64,000 bases of DNA from Blastomyces gilchristii SLH14081 (GCF_000003855.2 NW_003101676.1:1845007-1909006), one strand, 5' to 3'; positions 10,150-23,438 are shown, counted from the first letter of the stretch. The notes: generated by a model from the letters alone, not told the origin. Translations and numbers: made by a program.

Positions 10150-13100
10150 GTATATTTCAATACTTCTGATCTCACTCTCTACTCATCATAGAGAATGAAA
10201 ATGCTTACAAAACTGAGTATAGATAAAGATGTCATCAGTTCACTAATCAATCAAGATTGATATATCAATAAATGATTGAAGAATCATATGAAACAGAAGT
10301 TTCATTCATGAATGAAAGCATGTGAATCAGTGTTACAAATGTCTGATAATATTATCAAATATCTTGATATTCTGTTCTGAGACACTGCCATGTAATAGAA
10401 AGTATTAGATTGATTACAGAGTATCTGACAGAGAAACACTTCTCTTACAACATTCATTTCTAACTTCAACATCAAAATTCTAGAAGCAGGAGATCAATCT
10501 TGAAAGAATTGAATGAAGATTAGTATGCTCAAGAAGATATTAACTTTCAAACTCTTACAAACTCTTATAAGTGTAGACAAAGACCAGACTTATGAAGACT
10601 TCTACACACAGCTTCAGATATTGAATGATTATCTTATCAAGCTCAAGAGTATACAGAACAGTGATAGAAGATGTTACATTTCAGTGACTTATACACTTAC
10701 ACTGAAGAATAACAATGATGCAGATATTATGAATTGAGTAGACTTAAATGTCTATACATAAGCAAGAGTCTTCACTGTCTAAACAGGCTTCTGAGTTTCT
10801 GGTATCACTTCTGAAGAAGTTGCTGATCAATGTCAATGAGAAGTGTGTATCAACTGTAACTAATCAGAGCATATTACTTTCAACTGCTAATCAATCTATG
10901 TATCTTCTCAATTGAGAGAAAGATCAGTGTCTTCTCATTTGAAAGATGAATCAGCATCTGTCCATGTCAACCACATTGCAGTGAAGAAAGATTCAGAAGA
11001 TAATTATAAGAATACTCTGATAAAACAGAGAAAAGATTAGCTTCTGTTCAAATTCATAAACAGAAGCTTGAAGAGATCAGATGACAATGATTTGAAGAGA
11101 AAATAACAATAAATGTGATTCTTGTATCTACTGTGATTGATAACATGTATAATATGAAAGTCATGATAGACAGTGATCTATATTACTATGCAATGATAAA
11201 ATCTTCAGTTGTAAGATATTATAATCTTCAGTGTATCTCTTTATCAAAACTCTGACTTCTTACAGAATTTGATAATCTGAAGAATGTTTGTATCTGTTAT
11301 ATAGTGAAACTAAACATAGATATGAGAGAATATTAATGTGAAGATGTCTATACATATGAAGTTGATAATCTTGATTATAATCTTATATTAGAACTTATCT
11401 AGCTATCTGAACAAGGCATCTTACTGAATACTTGAAACAGAAGCTTGATATTCTCTAATGATAATAGAATTCATAAAGATGATATTCATAAGACTATGAA
11501 CCTTACACAGATCTCTGTCAACACTTATGAAATACTCTGAAAAAGAAGTCATTATCAAAATCACTGACAGAGTCACTGACAAGTTCATTAACAGCAGAAT
11601 TATATGTCAATCTATTCTGTCAGTCTGACTGATATTAAAAAGATTCTAGAAAAGTTATTCTGTATTACAATAACAGATTCTCATATAAAACTCTCTCAAT
11701 AATATCATGAATATCTAGATATCTTTTAACAAGATAATATTATAAATATACCTCTCTTATAAGATTCTGAAGTGAATCACAGTATCAAGTTAGAGAAAAA
11801 GAATGATAAGAACTCTGAACTGTCATGAGACTCTCTTTATAACATATCTCAAGATGAACTTCTTCTTCTTTAAAAGATACTCAATGATCTGTTGAATAAA
11901 GAATTCATATGTATTAGCAACTCTTTCACTGCAGTCTCTATTCTCTTTGCAAAGAAATCAGATAAAGAACTCTAATTCTGTGTGAATTATTAAGAATTGA
12001 ACAGATTAACAAAGAAAGACTGTTATTCTTTATCTCTTATTAATGAAACTCTAGCTTGTATTGAACAAGCTCAATGATTTACAAAGTTAGATGTTATCAC
12101 TATGTTTCATAAGATCTGTATCACTGAAGAAGATGAGTGACTTACAGCATTTCAAACATAATATGATCTCTTTGAATAAGTAGTCACATTCTTTGAACTG
12201 ATTAATGTTCTCAGTACATTTCAGAAGTATATTAACTGAGCACTCTGAGACTTTCTTGATGAATTTGTATCTACTTATCTAGATGACATTCTCATCTTTA
12301 TCAATGAATTCAGAAAGAAACATTAAGAGCATGTGCAAAGAGTATTATAACAACTACAAGAAGCAGAACTATCAATTGATATTAATAAGTATGATTTCAA
12401 AGTCAAGAGTACTAAATACTTAGATTTTATCATAGAAGCTGATAAGGAGATCTGAATGAATTCTGAGAAGATCTCTGCTATTCTTGAATAAGAGGCCTCA
12501 TGCACTGTGAAAGATGTATAAAGCTTTATCAGATTTACTAACTTCTATCAGTGATTTATATGAAACTTCTCAGATATCACAAGATCACTTACAGAACTTA
12601 CTAAGAAAGACACAGTATTTCAATAATCAGCAGACACTGAAGCTGTATTTATATAGATGAAGAAGATATTCATTAATACTTCTCTACTAATAATATTCAA
12701 TTCTGATTATGAGATAGTTATTGAAGCTGATTTCTCTGACTATGTAATAGAAGAAGTGATATTACAATATAATAATAAAGATATTCTATAATTATGTGTC
12801 TTCATGTCTAAGAAACTGAGTCTCACTGAATGCAATTATAAGATCTATGATAAGAAACTTCTTACAATGATATACTGTTTAGAAGAATGAGACTCTGAAC
12901 TCTGAAGTATCTCTGAATTTGAGATAGTCATAGATTATAAGAATCTCAAATACTTCATAACTATCTGTAAACTCACTGAATAATAGATGCAATAATCTGA
13001 GTTCTTAAGTCACTTTCATTTTACAATACACTACTGTTCTGACAGCTAGAACTTGATGACATATGCTCTCTCATGACAAGAGTAAGATATATTATCTGAT

Positions 13101-15240
13101 ATAACAGATACTTGCTGAATGAACTGAGAGCATCAGCTCTTAAATCTGAAGATACTAGTTGATCAAGATGAAATAACTCATGACACTATACACACTTCTT
13201 TAATTAGAATACTTTCTCTTCAAACTGACACTGATACTGATACTGATATCTCAACTTCTCCTGAATCTACACTGAATGAATTATGACATGTAACAGCTCA
13301 AACTGATAAACTTCTTCAAGCACTTACTAAAGCAGTACATCAAGAAGCACTCTGATTTTCCTCAGAACTACATATAAGAATCAACATCTCAGAATACTTA
13401 ATCAATGACAATAATACTTTACAGTTCTATAAGTGATGTTGAGTTCTCTACTCTGAACTCTTACATACTCAGATAATGCAAGAGATGCATGATTTATATA
13501 TAACTGATTATTCAGGTTATGAACAACTAGACTGACCGTGTGACCGTGTCTGGGACCAGGACCAGATTTTTTGATAGTCTCATTACCAATTCGACTGATC
13601 CCATTACACGGTTTTAACATTAGATAGTAGTCTCATACTGTCTCAGTGAGACTTACTGTCTACTCTTATCACATTTTCCAAATGAGATCATGATTTCCAC
13701 TTCTCAATTTAAATTATTTTTATTGCTTTAAATGACTTTAAATCTCATTTGAGCATTACCAAAAAGTGTTACTTTTTAAAAAATTAAAAATAGTCTAAAA
13801 AAAACCTTAAAATGTCTAAAAATAGTAACTTTATGCCAAGAATGGGACTAAATGGAACCAAATGAGATCACTTTCTCATTTTTTTCAAGTCATGGTTCCA
13901 TTTTAAGATCTGATATATAGTCACTTTACATGTTTTTTTGATAGCCAGTCCCAGCGGGATTCACGCCAAGAAATGTATGAGACCAGACCAAATGAGACCA
14001 AATGTGAAATTCATGGTCCCGGCGGCCAGTCTATGAACAACTATATTAAATAATCTCTCAGAAGTTCTACTGATCTGAGATATTAAACAGCATCAGACAT
14101 TTTATCTGAAACTGTAACTATTGTTTCTCTGTCATCTTATAAAAGAACTGTAGAAAAGGCCTGCTGAAATCACTTAATATCTCTGATAGAATCTGACAAG
14201 ATGTGACTATTAACTTCACTGTTAATCTCTCTGAGAGTAAGAACTGTAGAAATGTTCTGATCATTGTGAACTAATTGAGCAAGAGTGTTATATTGAAACT
14301 CTGTAATAAGATAAATACTGAACAAGTCACTGAAGCTTTTCTAAGAAGCTTATTCTATTGAATGCATGAATTGCTGAGATCTATAGTATCAGATCAGAGC
14401 TGTTAATTCATGAGTACTCTCTAAATAAGAATCTATCAAGTTCTCAAGATTACACACTGTCTGTCAACTGTCTATCACTCTGAGACTGATAATGCATTAG
14501 AATGAATAATTCAGACTGTAAAGAACTATCTCTGTAAGTTCTGTAATCACTTATAAAATGATTGACATGATCTGCTTCTACACACAGAGATCACTATCAA
14601 TGAATGAGATGTCATTTTAACAGATATAAGCCTGTTCTTTCTTACACACAGTTATTACATAAAGATTTTGAATCTTCTAGAGATTACACAGTTTATATCA
14701 GACTCTCACAGTCTGATTCAGATCACTGATAATATAGTAATAAAACTCTGAGATGTCTGTGATTGAGCAGAGATCTTCATGATAACTGTAAAACAAGATC
14801 AAGAGAATCAAATCAATGTTCATCAAGACTCTGCTAAATAATATAAGATAGAAGATCTAGTATGATTAAATCTTAAGAATATATGAATCACACATTCATC
14901 TCATACACTAGATTACTATCATATCAAGTATAAAGTGATAGAAGTTCTAGATAGTTATAACTACTGTCTTGACACATTATCAGAGATTCATAATGTCTTT
15001 CACACAAGCTTGCTTCACTGCACTGTCACTGATCTGTTCTCTTCTCAACTAACTTCTGACTGATAACTGTCAGGAATCATAGAAGAAGATAATGAGCTTG
15101 AGTAAGAGATTGAAGATATTCTTAATAAGAGATCACACAGCTGCAGTTAATAATATCTTGTGAAATAAGTCAGTTATAATCAACTGACCTGGACTCTGAG
15201 TTTCATGTTATCTGAAACAGCAGTTCTTGACTGATAAGAA
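10150..15240 (+). pseudogene. Degenerate gag-pol of gypsy A1 (chromovirus)
   Basis: Domain order is gag, protease, RT, RNase H, integrase, chromodomain. The gag zinc knuckle CX2CX4HX4C is visible at 10846-10887. The protease region near 11150-11190 reads MKVMIDSDL. RT begins near 11857; ILFAKKSDKEL is near 11940 and the intact box YLDD at 12276-12287. RNase H starts near 12720. Integrase is split by MITE C2 and resumes at 14042. A C-terminal chromodomain-like stretch (EIEDILNKRSHSCS, YLVK, YNQLTWTLS) lies near 15103-15200. Dozens of stops, mostly TGA or TAG/TAA at Trp or Gln positions, show it is dead. The chromodomain would guide integration to heterochromatin in a live element. Confidence 0.88.
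13528..14033 (+). mobile_element. hAT-like MITE, copy C2 (506 bp)
   Basis: TAGACTGACCG ... CGGCCAGTCTA with exact 8-bp TSD TGAACAAC at 13520-13527 and 14034-14041. One of the two least mutated copies (with C6). It keeps repeated subterminal GGGACC/GGTCCC motifs. It lies in integrase of A1. Confidence 0.95.
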
Positions 15241-15264
15241 CTGCTTCTGAAAAGAGAGGGCTAA

Positions 15265-15578
15265 TATGACGGGCTGCACCTGATCAATCATATAGACTAT
15301 TTCATACACTTCATAGATTTCTACTGCCCCATTCCTGATCATCAATCCTCAGTTACTATGAACATGTATGTTCTGATCACCAATTCTCAGCCACTATGAA
15401 CGCGCGTATATTCTTCTGCTCTGAAGCACCACCACGTACACCACTGCATACATGTATAAATATTCACTTCAATTGCTGATTCTCGCACTTTCTCTTTCTT
15501 TCCTTCTCTAACATTTTTCTCTTTGTTATATAAGACCTATCAATATAATACTGATCTATTCGGCGTAGGCCTCTTACA
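15265..15578 (+). repeat. 3' LTR of gypsy A1 (314 bp)
   Basis: TATGACGGGCTGC (mutated TGTGACGGGC) ... GGCGTAGGCCTCTTACA. Same length as the 5' LTR; the outer end is the least mutated part. Confidence 0.92.
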
Positions 15579-15583
15579 ATAAG

Positions 15584-18500
15584 ATATTATTGACTGCAGC
15601 TGTGAAGTCTCTTATCAAGAATATCTTTAATCTCTTATTCAAGTTCATTATCTTCTTCTATGATTTCTGACAGCTGTCAGTTGAAAATTAGTTAAGAAGA
15701 GAATGAATTGATAACAGTGTAACAGAGTAAGCTTATATGAAAGACATTATAAATCTCTAATAATGTGTTAAAACAGTAGTTGTGACTATCTAGAACTTCT
15801 ATCACTTTATACTTAATATAGTGATAATTCAGTATACAAGATAAATGTGTGATCTGTATATTCTTGAGATTCAATCACATTAAGTCTTCTATCTTATATT
15901 ACTCAGTGAGATCTCAGTGAACATTAATTTAATTCTCTTAATCTTGTTTCACAGTTGTCATGAAGATCTCTACTCAGTTATAAGTATCTCAGAGCTTTAT
16001 TACTATACTATCAGCAATCTGAATTGAACTGCAGAGATTCAGTGTGAAATGCATAATTTCTAGAAGATTTAATACTTTTATATAGTAACTGTGTATAAGA
16101 AAGAACAGACTTACATCTGTTGAGACAGTATCTCAGTCATTGATAGCAATCTCTGTGTGTAGAAGAAGACTATATCAATCATCTTATAAGTAATTACAGA
16201 ACTTACAAAGATAATTCTTTACAGTCTGAATTATCTGTTCTATCATATTATCAGTCTTAGAGTGATAGATAGTTGATAAACAGTGTATAATCTTGAGAAC
16301 TTAACAGATTCTTATTAAGAGAGTGCTTATGAATTAACAGCTCTGATCTGATACTATAGATCTCAGTAATTCATACATTCAATAGAACAGACTCTGTAGA
16401 AAAGCTTCAGTAACTTATTCAGTATTTATCTTATTATAAGATTTCAATATTATATCTTTACTCAATCAGTTTATAATAATCAGAATATTCTTACAATTCT
16501 CACTCTTAGAGAGATTAATAGTGAAGTCAATTACTACATCATATTAAATTCTATTAGAGATATTAAATAATTTCAGTAAATCTTTTCTACAGTTCTTTTA
16601 TAAAATGATGAAAGAATAATAGTTACAGTTTCAGATAAAGTATCTGATACTGTTTAATACCTCAGATTAGTAGAACTCTTAAGAGATTATTCAGTATAAT
16701 TATTCATAATCTGAATAATCAGTTATATACAAATCATGTATCTCTTGTATTATTCAGATGTGTAAGAGTTCAGAGTAAGAGACTCAATATTGTTTATAAA
16801 ATCACAGAGTATTATTATCATCAATTGAGTATTCTAAGATATCAGTTCTTATACATAGTTCTGGAGAAAAACAGAGTGCTTCTTAATATACTACTTCAGT
16901 GAGTACTTGAAGAAGTTCATCAGTTTGAGCTGTTACATGTCATAATTCATTCAGTATAGATTCAGAAGAAGATGAGATATCAGTATCAGTATTAGTATCA
17001 GTGTCAGTGTCAGTGTCAGTGACAGTTCAGAGAGAGAGTGTTCTAATCAGAGAAGTATATATAGTGTCATAAGTTGTTTCATCTTGATTAACTAATATCT
17101 TCAGATCTAGAAGTCAGTGTTCTCAGTTTATTCAATAAGTATCTATTACATTGAAAGACATATCTTACTCTTGTTATAAGAGAGTATCTGTCATTGAGTT
17201 CTGACTATCAGAACAGTAGTGTATTATAAAATGAAAGTAACTTAAAAACTCAGATTATCATATCTGTTATTCAGTGAGTTTACAGATAGTTATGAAGTAT
17301 TTGAGATTCTTATAATCTGTGATTATCTCAAATTCAGAGATACTTCAGAGTTCAGAGTCTCATTCTTCTAGATAGTATATAATTATAAGAAGTTTCTTAT
17401 CATAGATCTTATAGTTGTATTCAGCAGGACTCAGTTTCTTAGATATAAAGATATATAATTATAAGATATCTTTATTATTATATGATAATATAGCTCTCTC
17501 TATAACATAGTCAGAGAAGTCAGCTTCAACAACTGTTTTATAATCAGAGTTAAATATCATTAGTAGAGAGATATTAATGAATATCTTCTTCATCTATATA
17601 AATACAGCTTTAGTGTCTATTAACTACTGAAATACTGAGTTCTTTCTGATAAGTTCTGTAAGTAATCTTATAATATCTGAGAAGTTTTATATAAATCACT
17701 GATAGAAGTTCATAAATCTGATAAAGCTTTATACATCTTTCACAGTATATGAAGCTTTTTATTTAAGAATAACAGAGACTTTCTCAGAATTCATTTGAAT
17801 TCTCTTACCAGCTTCTATAATAAAACCTAGATATTTAGTACTCTTGACTTCAAAGTTATACTTATCAATATCTATTGATAGTTCTGCTTCTTGTAATTAT
17901 TATAATACTCTTTACATGTCTTCTTGATATTCTTTTCTGAACTCATTAATAAAGATGAGAATATCATTGAGATATGCAGATGCAAATTCATTAAGGAAAT
18001 TCTAGAGTGCTTAGTTAATATGCTTCTGTAATATACTGAGAGTATTAATCAGTTCAAAGAGTATAACTATTTATTCAAAGAGACTATAATATATTCAGAA
18101 TACTATAAGTTATTCATCTTCTTCAGTAATATGAATTTTATAAAACACAGTAATAACATCTAGTTTTATAAATTATTGAGCTTGTTCAATGTGAGCTAGA
18201 GTTTCATTGATAAGAGATAAAGAATAGCAGTTCTTCTTGATTAATCTGTTGAATTCTCAATAGTTCACTCAGAATCAGAGTTCTTCATCTGATTTCTTTG
18301 CAAAGAGAATAGAAGCTGCTGTGAAAGAGTTATTAATATATATAAATTTCTTATTCAACAGATCATTAAGTATCTTCTGAAGAAGAAGAAGTTCATCTCA
18401 AGACATATTATAAAGAGAGCTTCATGATAACTCAGAGTTTTTATCATTCTTCTTTTCTAACTTGATACTTTGATTTACTTCTAAGTCTTGTAAGAGAGAT

Positions 18501-20300
18501 GTATTCATAATATTATCTTATCAGAAGACATCTAAGTATTCATGATATTATTAAGAGAGTTGTGTATGAGAATCTGTTATTATAGTACAGAATAACTTCT
18601 CTAGAGCTTTCTTAATATCAGTCAGACTAATAGAATAGATTGTTACATAATTCTACTATTAGCAATCTTTTTAGTGACTTTCTTTTCAGAGTATTTCATA
18701 GATGTTGACAGAGATCTATGTCAGATTCATAGTCTTATAAATGTTATCTTCATGAACTCTATCATTGTTAGAGAATATTAAGCTTCTATTTTAAGTGTTT
18801 AATAAGATATCTTATTCAGATAGTCAGATAAGTTCTAATATAAGATTATAATCAAGATTATCAACTTCATATATATAGACATCTTTATATTAATATTCTC
18901 TAATATTTATGTTCAACTTTACTATGTAATGAATATAAATGTCTTTTAAGTTATCAAATTCTGTGAGAAGTCAGAGTTTTAATAAGAGAATATACTGAAG
19001 ATTGTAATATCTTATAACTAAAGATTTAATCATTGTATAATAACATAGACTGCTGTCTATCATGGCTTTTATATTATACCTATTATTAATCACAGTAGAT
19101 ATAAGAATCATATTCATTGTTATTTTCTCTTTAAATTATTATTATCTGATCTCTTCAAGCTTCTGTTTATAAATTTGAACAGAAGCTAATCTTTTCCCTG
19201 TTTTATTAAGACATTCTCATAGTTATCTTCTGAATCTTCCTTCAATGCAATGTAGTTAATGTGAACAGATGTTAATTCATTCTTTGAGTAAGAAGATACA
19301 TAGACTGATCAGCAGTTAAAAGTAATATGTTCTGATCAGTTACAGTTGATACACACTTTTCATTGACATTAATCAGCAACTTCTTCAGAACTGATCTCAG
19401 AAACTCAGAAGCTTATTCAGATAACAGAGACTCTTACTTATGTATAGATATTCAAGTCTACTCAGTTTATAACATCTGTATCATTGTTGTTATTTCTCAG
19501 TGCAGGTGTATAAGTGACTGAGATATAATATCTTCTATCACTGTTCTGTATACTCTTAAGCTTGATAAGACAGTCATTCAATATCTGAAGTTATACACAG
19601 AAATCTTTATAAGTCTGATCTTTATCTATACTTACAAGAGCCTGTAAGAGTTCAAAAGTTAATATCTTCTTAAGCATACTAATCTTCATTCAGTTCTCTC
19701 AAGATTGATCACCTGCTTCTAGAATCTTGATATTAAAGTCAGGAATAAATATTGTAAGAGAAGTGTTTCTCTATCAGACACTCTGTAATCAATTTAATAC
19801 TTTCTATTATATGACAGTATCTCAGAACAGAATATCAGAATGCTTGATAATATTATCCGATATTCATAACACTGATTTACATGCTTTCATTTATAAATCA
19901 AACTTCTATTTCATATGATTCTTCAATCATTCATTAATATATCAATTTTAATTGATTAGTGAACTGATGATATCTTCATCTATACTTAGTTTTATAAGTA
20001 TTTTCAATCTTTATAATAAGTAAAGAGTGAGATCAGAAGTATTAAAATATATGAAAGTATCTAAGCATTTCTTCAGTGTTTATATTATATCTATATTCAA
20101 TTCTGTCAGTGTTAAAATTGTCTGTACAGAGATTTCTTATTGAGATAATCACTGAATCTCTTCATATTAATATTGTTAAGTCATATGTATATCAGCTATC
20201 TATTGCTGTTGTAATTTCAACATTGCTCAGAGTCACTGTGACACTGCATCTATGCTTATATTCAAGAGTTCTTTTATATTATCAGTAGACATAGCTGTAT
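15584..20300 (-). pseudogene. Degenerate gag-pol of gypsy A0
   Basis: Minus-strand counterpart of the A1 polyprotein. Order from right to left: gag (about 20300-19330), protease (about 19100-18800), RT (about 18450-17750), RNase H (about 17550-17200), integrase (about 16950-15700). Sequence matches A1, A3 and A4 throughout. The last part (chromodomain and polypurine tract) lies on the far side of A1, at 9227-9340. Decay is heavier than in A1: most codons with C or G in mutable positions are changed and no domain stays open. Confidence 0.85.
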
Positions 20301-20570
20301 CATTCATCAGATGTGTGTAATAATATGAATATCTTATATATCTATATCAGAACTCTCAGATCTTTCACTGATATTCTCTTTATAAGATCTTATTCTCTTT
20401 GTAAGATCTTGTTACAGAGTCAGAGTGACTGATGAGTAAGCTTCTATTTAAGAACTTAATATCTGTTTAACTCTTTGATTGTTTCTCTATTTCTTATATA
20501 TTATTATATGTTTGAATATCTTCTTAATAAATAATCATTTCTAATAAGAAGATGATAAATGTTTTTTAAG

Positions 20571-20863
20571 TATAAGAAGTCTACACTGAATAGATCAGTA
20601 TAATATTTATAGATTTTATATAACAAAGTGAAAAATATTAAAGAAGAAAAAGAAAGAGAAAGTGTAAGAATTGATAATCAGAGTAAATATTTATACATAT
20701 ACACAGTATATATGCAGTGAAGCTTTGAGATGAAAGAACAGAAATTCTGTGAGTTTTTCATCTGAGAATCAGTGATTGAGAATAACTGAGAATCAGAGCT
20801 TTCAGCGGAATCTATGAAGTGTAAAGAAATAGTCTATATAATGATCAGATGCAGCCCGCCACA
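20571..20863 (-). repeat. 5' LTR of gypsy A0 (293 bp)
   Basis: Plus-strand text TATAAGAAGTC (mutated TGTAAG) ... GCAGCCCGCCACA. Confidence 0.9.
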
Positions 20864-21168
20864 AAGATTTTATATAAAAATTTAAATAAATTAATAATAA
20901 ATAAGAATTTCAAGATAAAATTTTATATTTTATTAAAAATATATATAATCTATAAGATATTTAATTTTTATATGAAAATAATTTATATTTATAAATATAT
21001 TTATATTTATAAATATATTTATAAATATAGACTGTGTATTTTATTTTAAAATAGTACTTTAAAAAGCTTAATAAATTAATAATTATATGTTATTTTCTCA
21101 TAGAAATTTAATATAATATAATATATATCTATGAATTATTGTTCTGTTTTTTAGAATAGTTTTAAATA

Positions 21169-21257
21169 AATATTCATTGAGATATGAATATTTGAAGTTG
21201 ATTGTAATTGATTTACAAAGGCGAGCGTTAGGTGGAAACGAGCGTTAGGTGGTTGAT
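21169..21257 (-). repeat. Right TIR of mariner-like element
   Basis: Reverse complement of the left TIR at 8364-8451. It ends GGTGGTTGAT and is followed by TA. This copy keeps GCGAGCGTTAGGTGG twice where the left end has one mutated copy. Confidence 0.9.
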
Positions 21258-21272
21258 TACATTACAGAGTAG

Positions 21273-21292
21273 ATATATATATATATATATAT
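21273..21292. repeat. (AT)10 microsatellite
   Basis: Uninterrupted AT dinucleotide run just outside the mariner-like element. Confidence 0.95.
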
Positions 21293-22660
21293 GCAAGATG
21301 CATTCTCGAGTAGCTACCTCGCTATCTTGCGTTCCTCTAGTAGCCATTTAAGCATTGACCTCATACACTTGGATAAACGATGCTTTCTCTTGCCCAGACA
21401 GTCGCCTCTCCAAGCTCTCCAGCGAGACCAATGGAATGGCTGCATCTTCAGGTTCCTTGCATAGTTACGCGTTATGTCAGGTCACATGATCTGGCTTACT
21501 AATCCTTCCACCATATCACTTCCCACAACCTAGCCAGCAACCTTTTCAATCAAGCAAGCTTTACACCTTCCACACGTTAGACACAAGATACTTACCACCG
21601 TGTGACAAATTCTTGTGGTGGTGGGTACATCAACTCAACCATGAGCGCCAAATGTTTGATCGGGTCATAGCCTCCCTTCGTGCCAAATTTATCGTCAAAC
21701 AAATGCCCCCCTTCAAAGAGGTCCCAAATCTACCGAGTGATCAGCAAAGGACCTCCATGGCGGCTACAGAAGGAAGCGCTATAGTTACTTGCCAAACCCG
21801 CTAGGTTCTAAATATCGACAGAACTCCCCCACGGCATCTGAAATATTATCTCCGGTGCTCTATAAATATGTGGTTGGATGAATGGGCCGAACTCCTGTCT
21901 TTCTCCAAATTCGTGCCTCGCCAAAGTCACACAGTATAGGGAGCGCATAACTTTTACCTCTCCAGCCGGGCGACGGAATCTTCTACTCTGGTAGATGATA
22001 TGTGACTCATGGATCTTCTTCCGAGGATTGGATTTTCGGCCTCTGTCTCTGCTAAATCCGCTAGCATGCTGTTATCCTCCGGATGAGCATCAAATTGTCA
22101 GTTTTTAAAGGTAGTTCGAGTCAGAAACGAGTTGTTCGCGCGATATAGTGGCAGGGCTGAATACCAGTATAGATTATCTCAGCTTCAGTGTGCAAAAAGT
22201 CAAGGGCCAATAGTAGTCACTTGACAGTCATTTTGAGGAGGGGTAGGTCAAGCGGCCTCGGATTCAGTCTCATCATCTCAAGGAGTGTCATGAGCATTGG
22301 TTGTAGCACCAACAGCGGTGCTTGCCAGCAGGACCTTGAATATCAAATGAATTGTAAAGCTCACGGCTGAGTGATTGACCAGGATGCGAAGAATTGCCTT
22401 TCTCAGATGCTCATAGATCTTTAACTCGCGATCGGTTGCTTGTTGGGTATGTGGGCAGCGACGTGGATACCTTCAATAGTGTATATTTATTTTCTCTGAG
22501 CATTTTGATTATTAGAGGAGCGGTTGCTAGGGGCATTACCAATCTTTCCTGAGACCTGGTATCTGGCCTCGAATATGTCTCCAATTTTGACTGTGAGGAA
22601 CTGCACAGGCTTATATTAAGGCAAAGTCTCCTCCTCCAGATAGATCCCAAACGGTAGAGT
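21290..22660 (-). pseudogene. SRPK-like serine/threonine protein kinase pseudogene
   Basis: Read on the minus strand, successive frame segments give the hallmarks of fungal SRPK-type kinases. These are EEETLP*YKPVQF and VKIGDIFEARYQV near 22640-22540; IYEHLRK and SSHPGQSLSRELYNSFDIQGP near 22420-22330; LLLALDFLHTEAEII near 22210-22170; PILCDFGEAR with DFG at 21920-21928; PHIYRAPEIIF with APE at 21850-21858; HLFDDKFGTKGGYDP near 21690-21660; and IPLVSLESLERRLSGQEK near 21445-21390. Several frameshifts and stops separate them. The catalytic-loop region reads IIYTGIQP where HTD is expected, and the Gly-rich loop/Lys region is scrambled. A GTAAGT-like intron start near 21595 and a solo LTR lie within. 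It is a decayed host-type gene copy, not mutated like the transposons. No kinase could be made. Confidence 0.85.
21475..21574 (+). mobile_element. Solo LTR of the copia element (100 bp)
   Basis: TGTCAGGTCACATGATCTGG ... CCTTCCACA, flanked by exact 5-bp TSD CGTTA at 21470-21474 and 21575-21579. Closely similar to the 95-bp LTRs at 47190-47284 and 52749-52843 but rich in C and G, so it looks unmutated. It lies in the SRPK-like pseudogene, apparently in an intron. A solo LTR normally arises by recombination between the two LTRs of a full element. Confidence 0.92.
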
Positions 22661-23438
22661 AGAATACGAAACGTTCGGAGTTTTTCTCGATGATGAAGGC
22701 TTTTGCCGCAGAGTGTTTCCCCACGCGCTTAGTCGAGATGCCATGCCTGTATTGTCAGTCCGTCTATCGCTTAGAGTAAAGTGTTGCAAATAGCTGGGAG
22801 AGAGCCAAGCTGGTCGCCGAGCGTATTAGGGAGCTGTACCATGTTACCTCCGCATGCTCAGCCTCTATTGATATTTTTGGATTACTATGAGCAAGTAAAC
22901 TTCTTTAGACTTCTATCAAATTTTGCTAATTTCTGAATCAATCAGAGATCTCATATATGCAGATGTCAGCTAGCCTAAACCTCAGAGTGCTTAAGAATGA
23001 GAATAATAACAGCATTGCAGCTTAAATTCTTAATCTTTTGGATTATCTGTCTAGACTAGTAGTTAGTTAATAAACTTAGATTTGAAAAAGCAAATATGAT
23101 ATCACAGTGATGCGGCTATGGCTATCTCAGATAAACTTCTCATATTCTATATATATATACTCATATATCAGCACCATGTCTTGCCCAGGGGCTGTGCCTA
23201 ATTTGGTTTCTATCACTTTGAATAAATATAGCAATCAGCTTTGTACTGTGCATGTACCTTTCTCCTGTTCCACTCTTCAACAGCCATAAATTCATAAATT
23301 CTACATGTTTACCTACACATCGCCGGTGACTTCAATTACTACTACTACTACCCAAGTCAAATATAATATCTTGCCATCAAATTCCCACAAACATTTCTTT
23401 TAATTTATTCTTGTTTGTTTCTCTCCATAAAGTGTTCC
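22661..23438. other. Intergenic region upstream of the Pal1-like gene
   Basis: Non-repetitive sequence of mixed composition between the kinase pseudogene and the Pal1-like start. Only short simple repeats are visible: ATATATATATA near 23147 and an ACT trinucleotide run near 23337-23351. The last 80 bases before the start codon are C/T-rich, as often in fungal promoters and leaders. No other gene is recognised. Confidence 0.6.

Larger units (their letters stand above)
9341..15578 (+). mobile_element. Ty3/gypsy family A, copy A1 (nested in A0)
   Basis: Complete plus-strand element of 6238 bp including MITE C2 (about 5.7 kb without it). The 314-bp LTRs are at both ends. There is an exact 5-bp TSD ATAAG at 9336-9340 and 15579-15583. 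A polypurine tract AAAAGAGAGGG lies just before the 3' LTR. It is inserted in the chromodomain-coding end of A0, in opposite orientation. Confidence 0.95.
8934..20863 (-). mobile_element. Ty3/gypsy family A, copy A0 (host of A1)
   Basis: Full-length minus-strand chromovirus-type element. Two 293-bp LTRs enclose gag-pol. The flanks AAAAT (8929-8933) and AAGAT (20864-20868) are a 5-bp TSD differing by one G/A transition. Net length without A1 is about 5.7 kb. It is inserted in the mariner-like element and interrupted by A1 inside its 3' chromodomain region. Confidence 0.92.
8364..21257 (+). mobile_element. Mariner-like (TA-flanked) non-autonomous element, split by gypsy A0
   Basis: Two segments, 8364-8933 and 20864-21257, together about 960 bp, form one element with TIRs of about 88 bp. 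It is flanked by TA at 8362-8363 and 21258-21259. The ends read ATCAACCACCTAAC... and ...GTTAGGTGGTTGAT, with a subterminal echo of CCACCTAACGCTCG. The interior is extremely AT-rich and non-coding. A TA target fits Tc1/mariner. Orientation is arbitrary. The 12-kb gap is filled by A0 and A1. Confidence 0.85.

Noticed and set aside
20849..21049. AT-rich open frame rich in Lys, Ile and Tyr
   Set aside because: It starts inside the A0 LTR and runs into the mariner-like element interior; a composition artefact.
8364..21257. Giant 13-kb TIR element carrying cargo
   Set aside because: The interior is fully explained by two nested gypsy elements with their own LTRs and TSDs.
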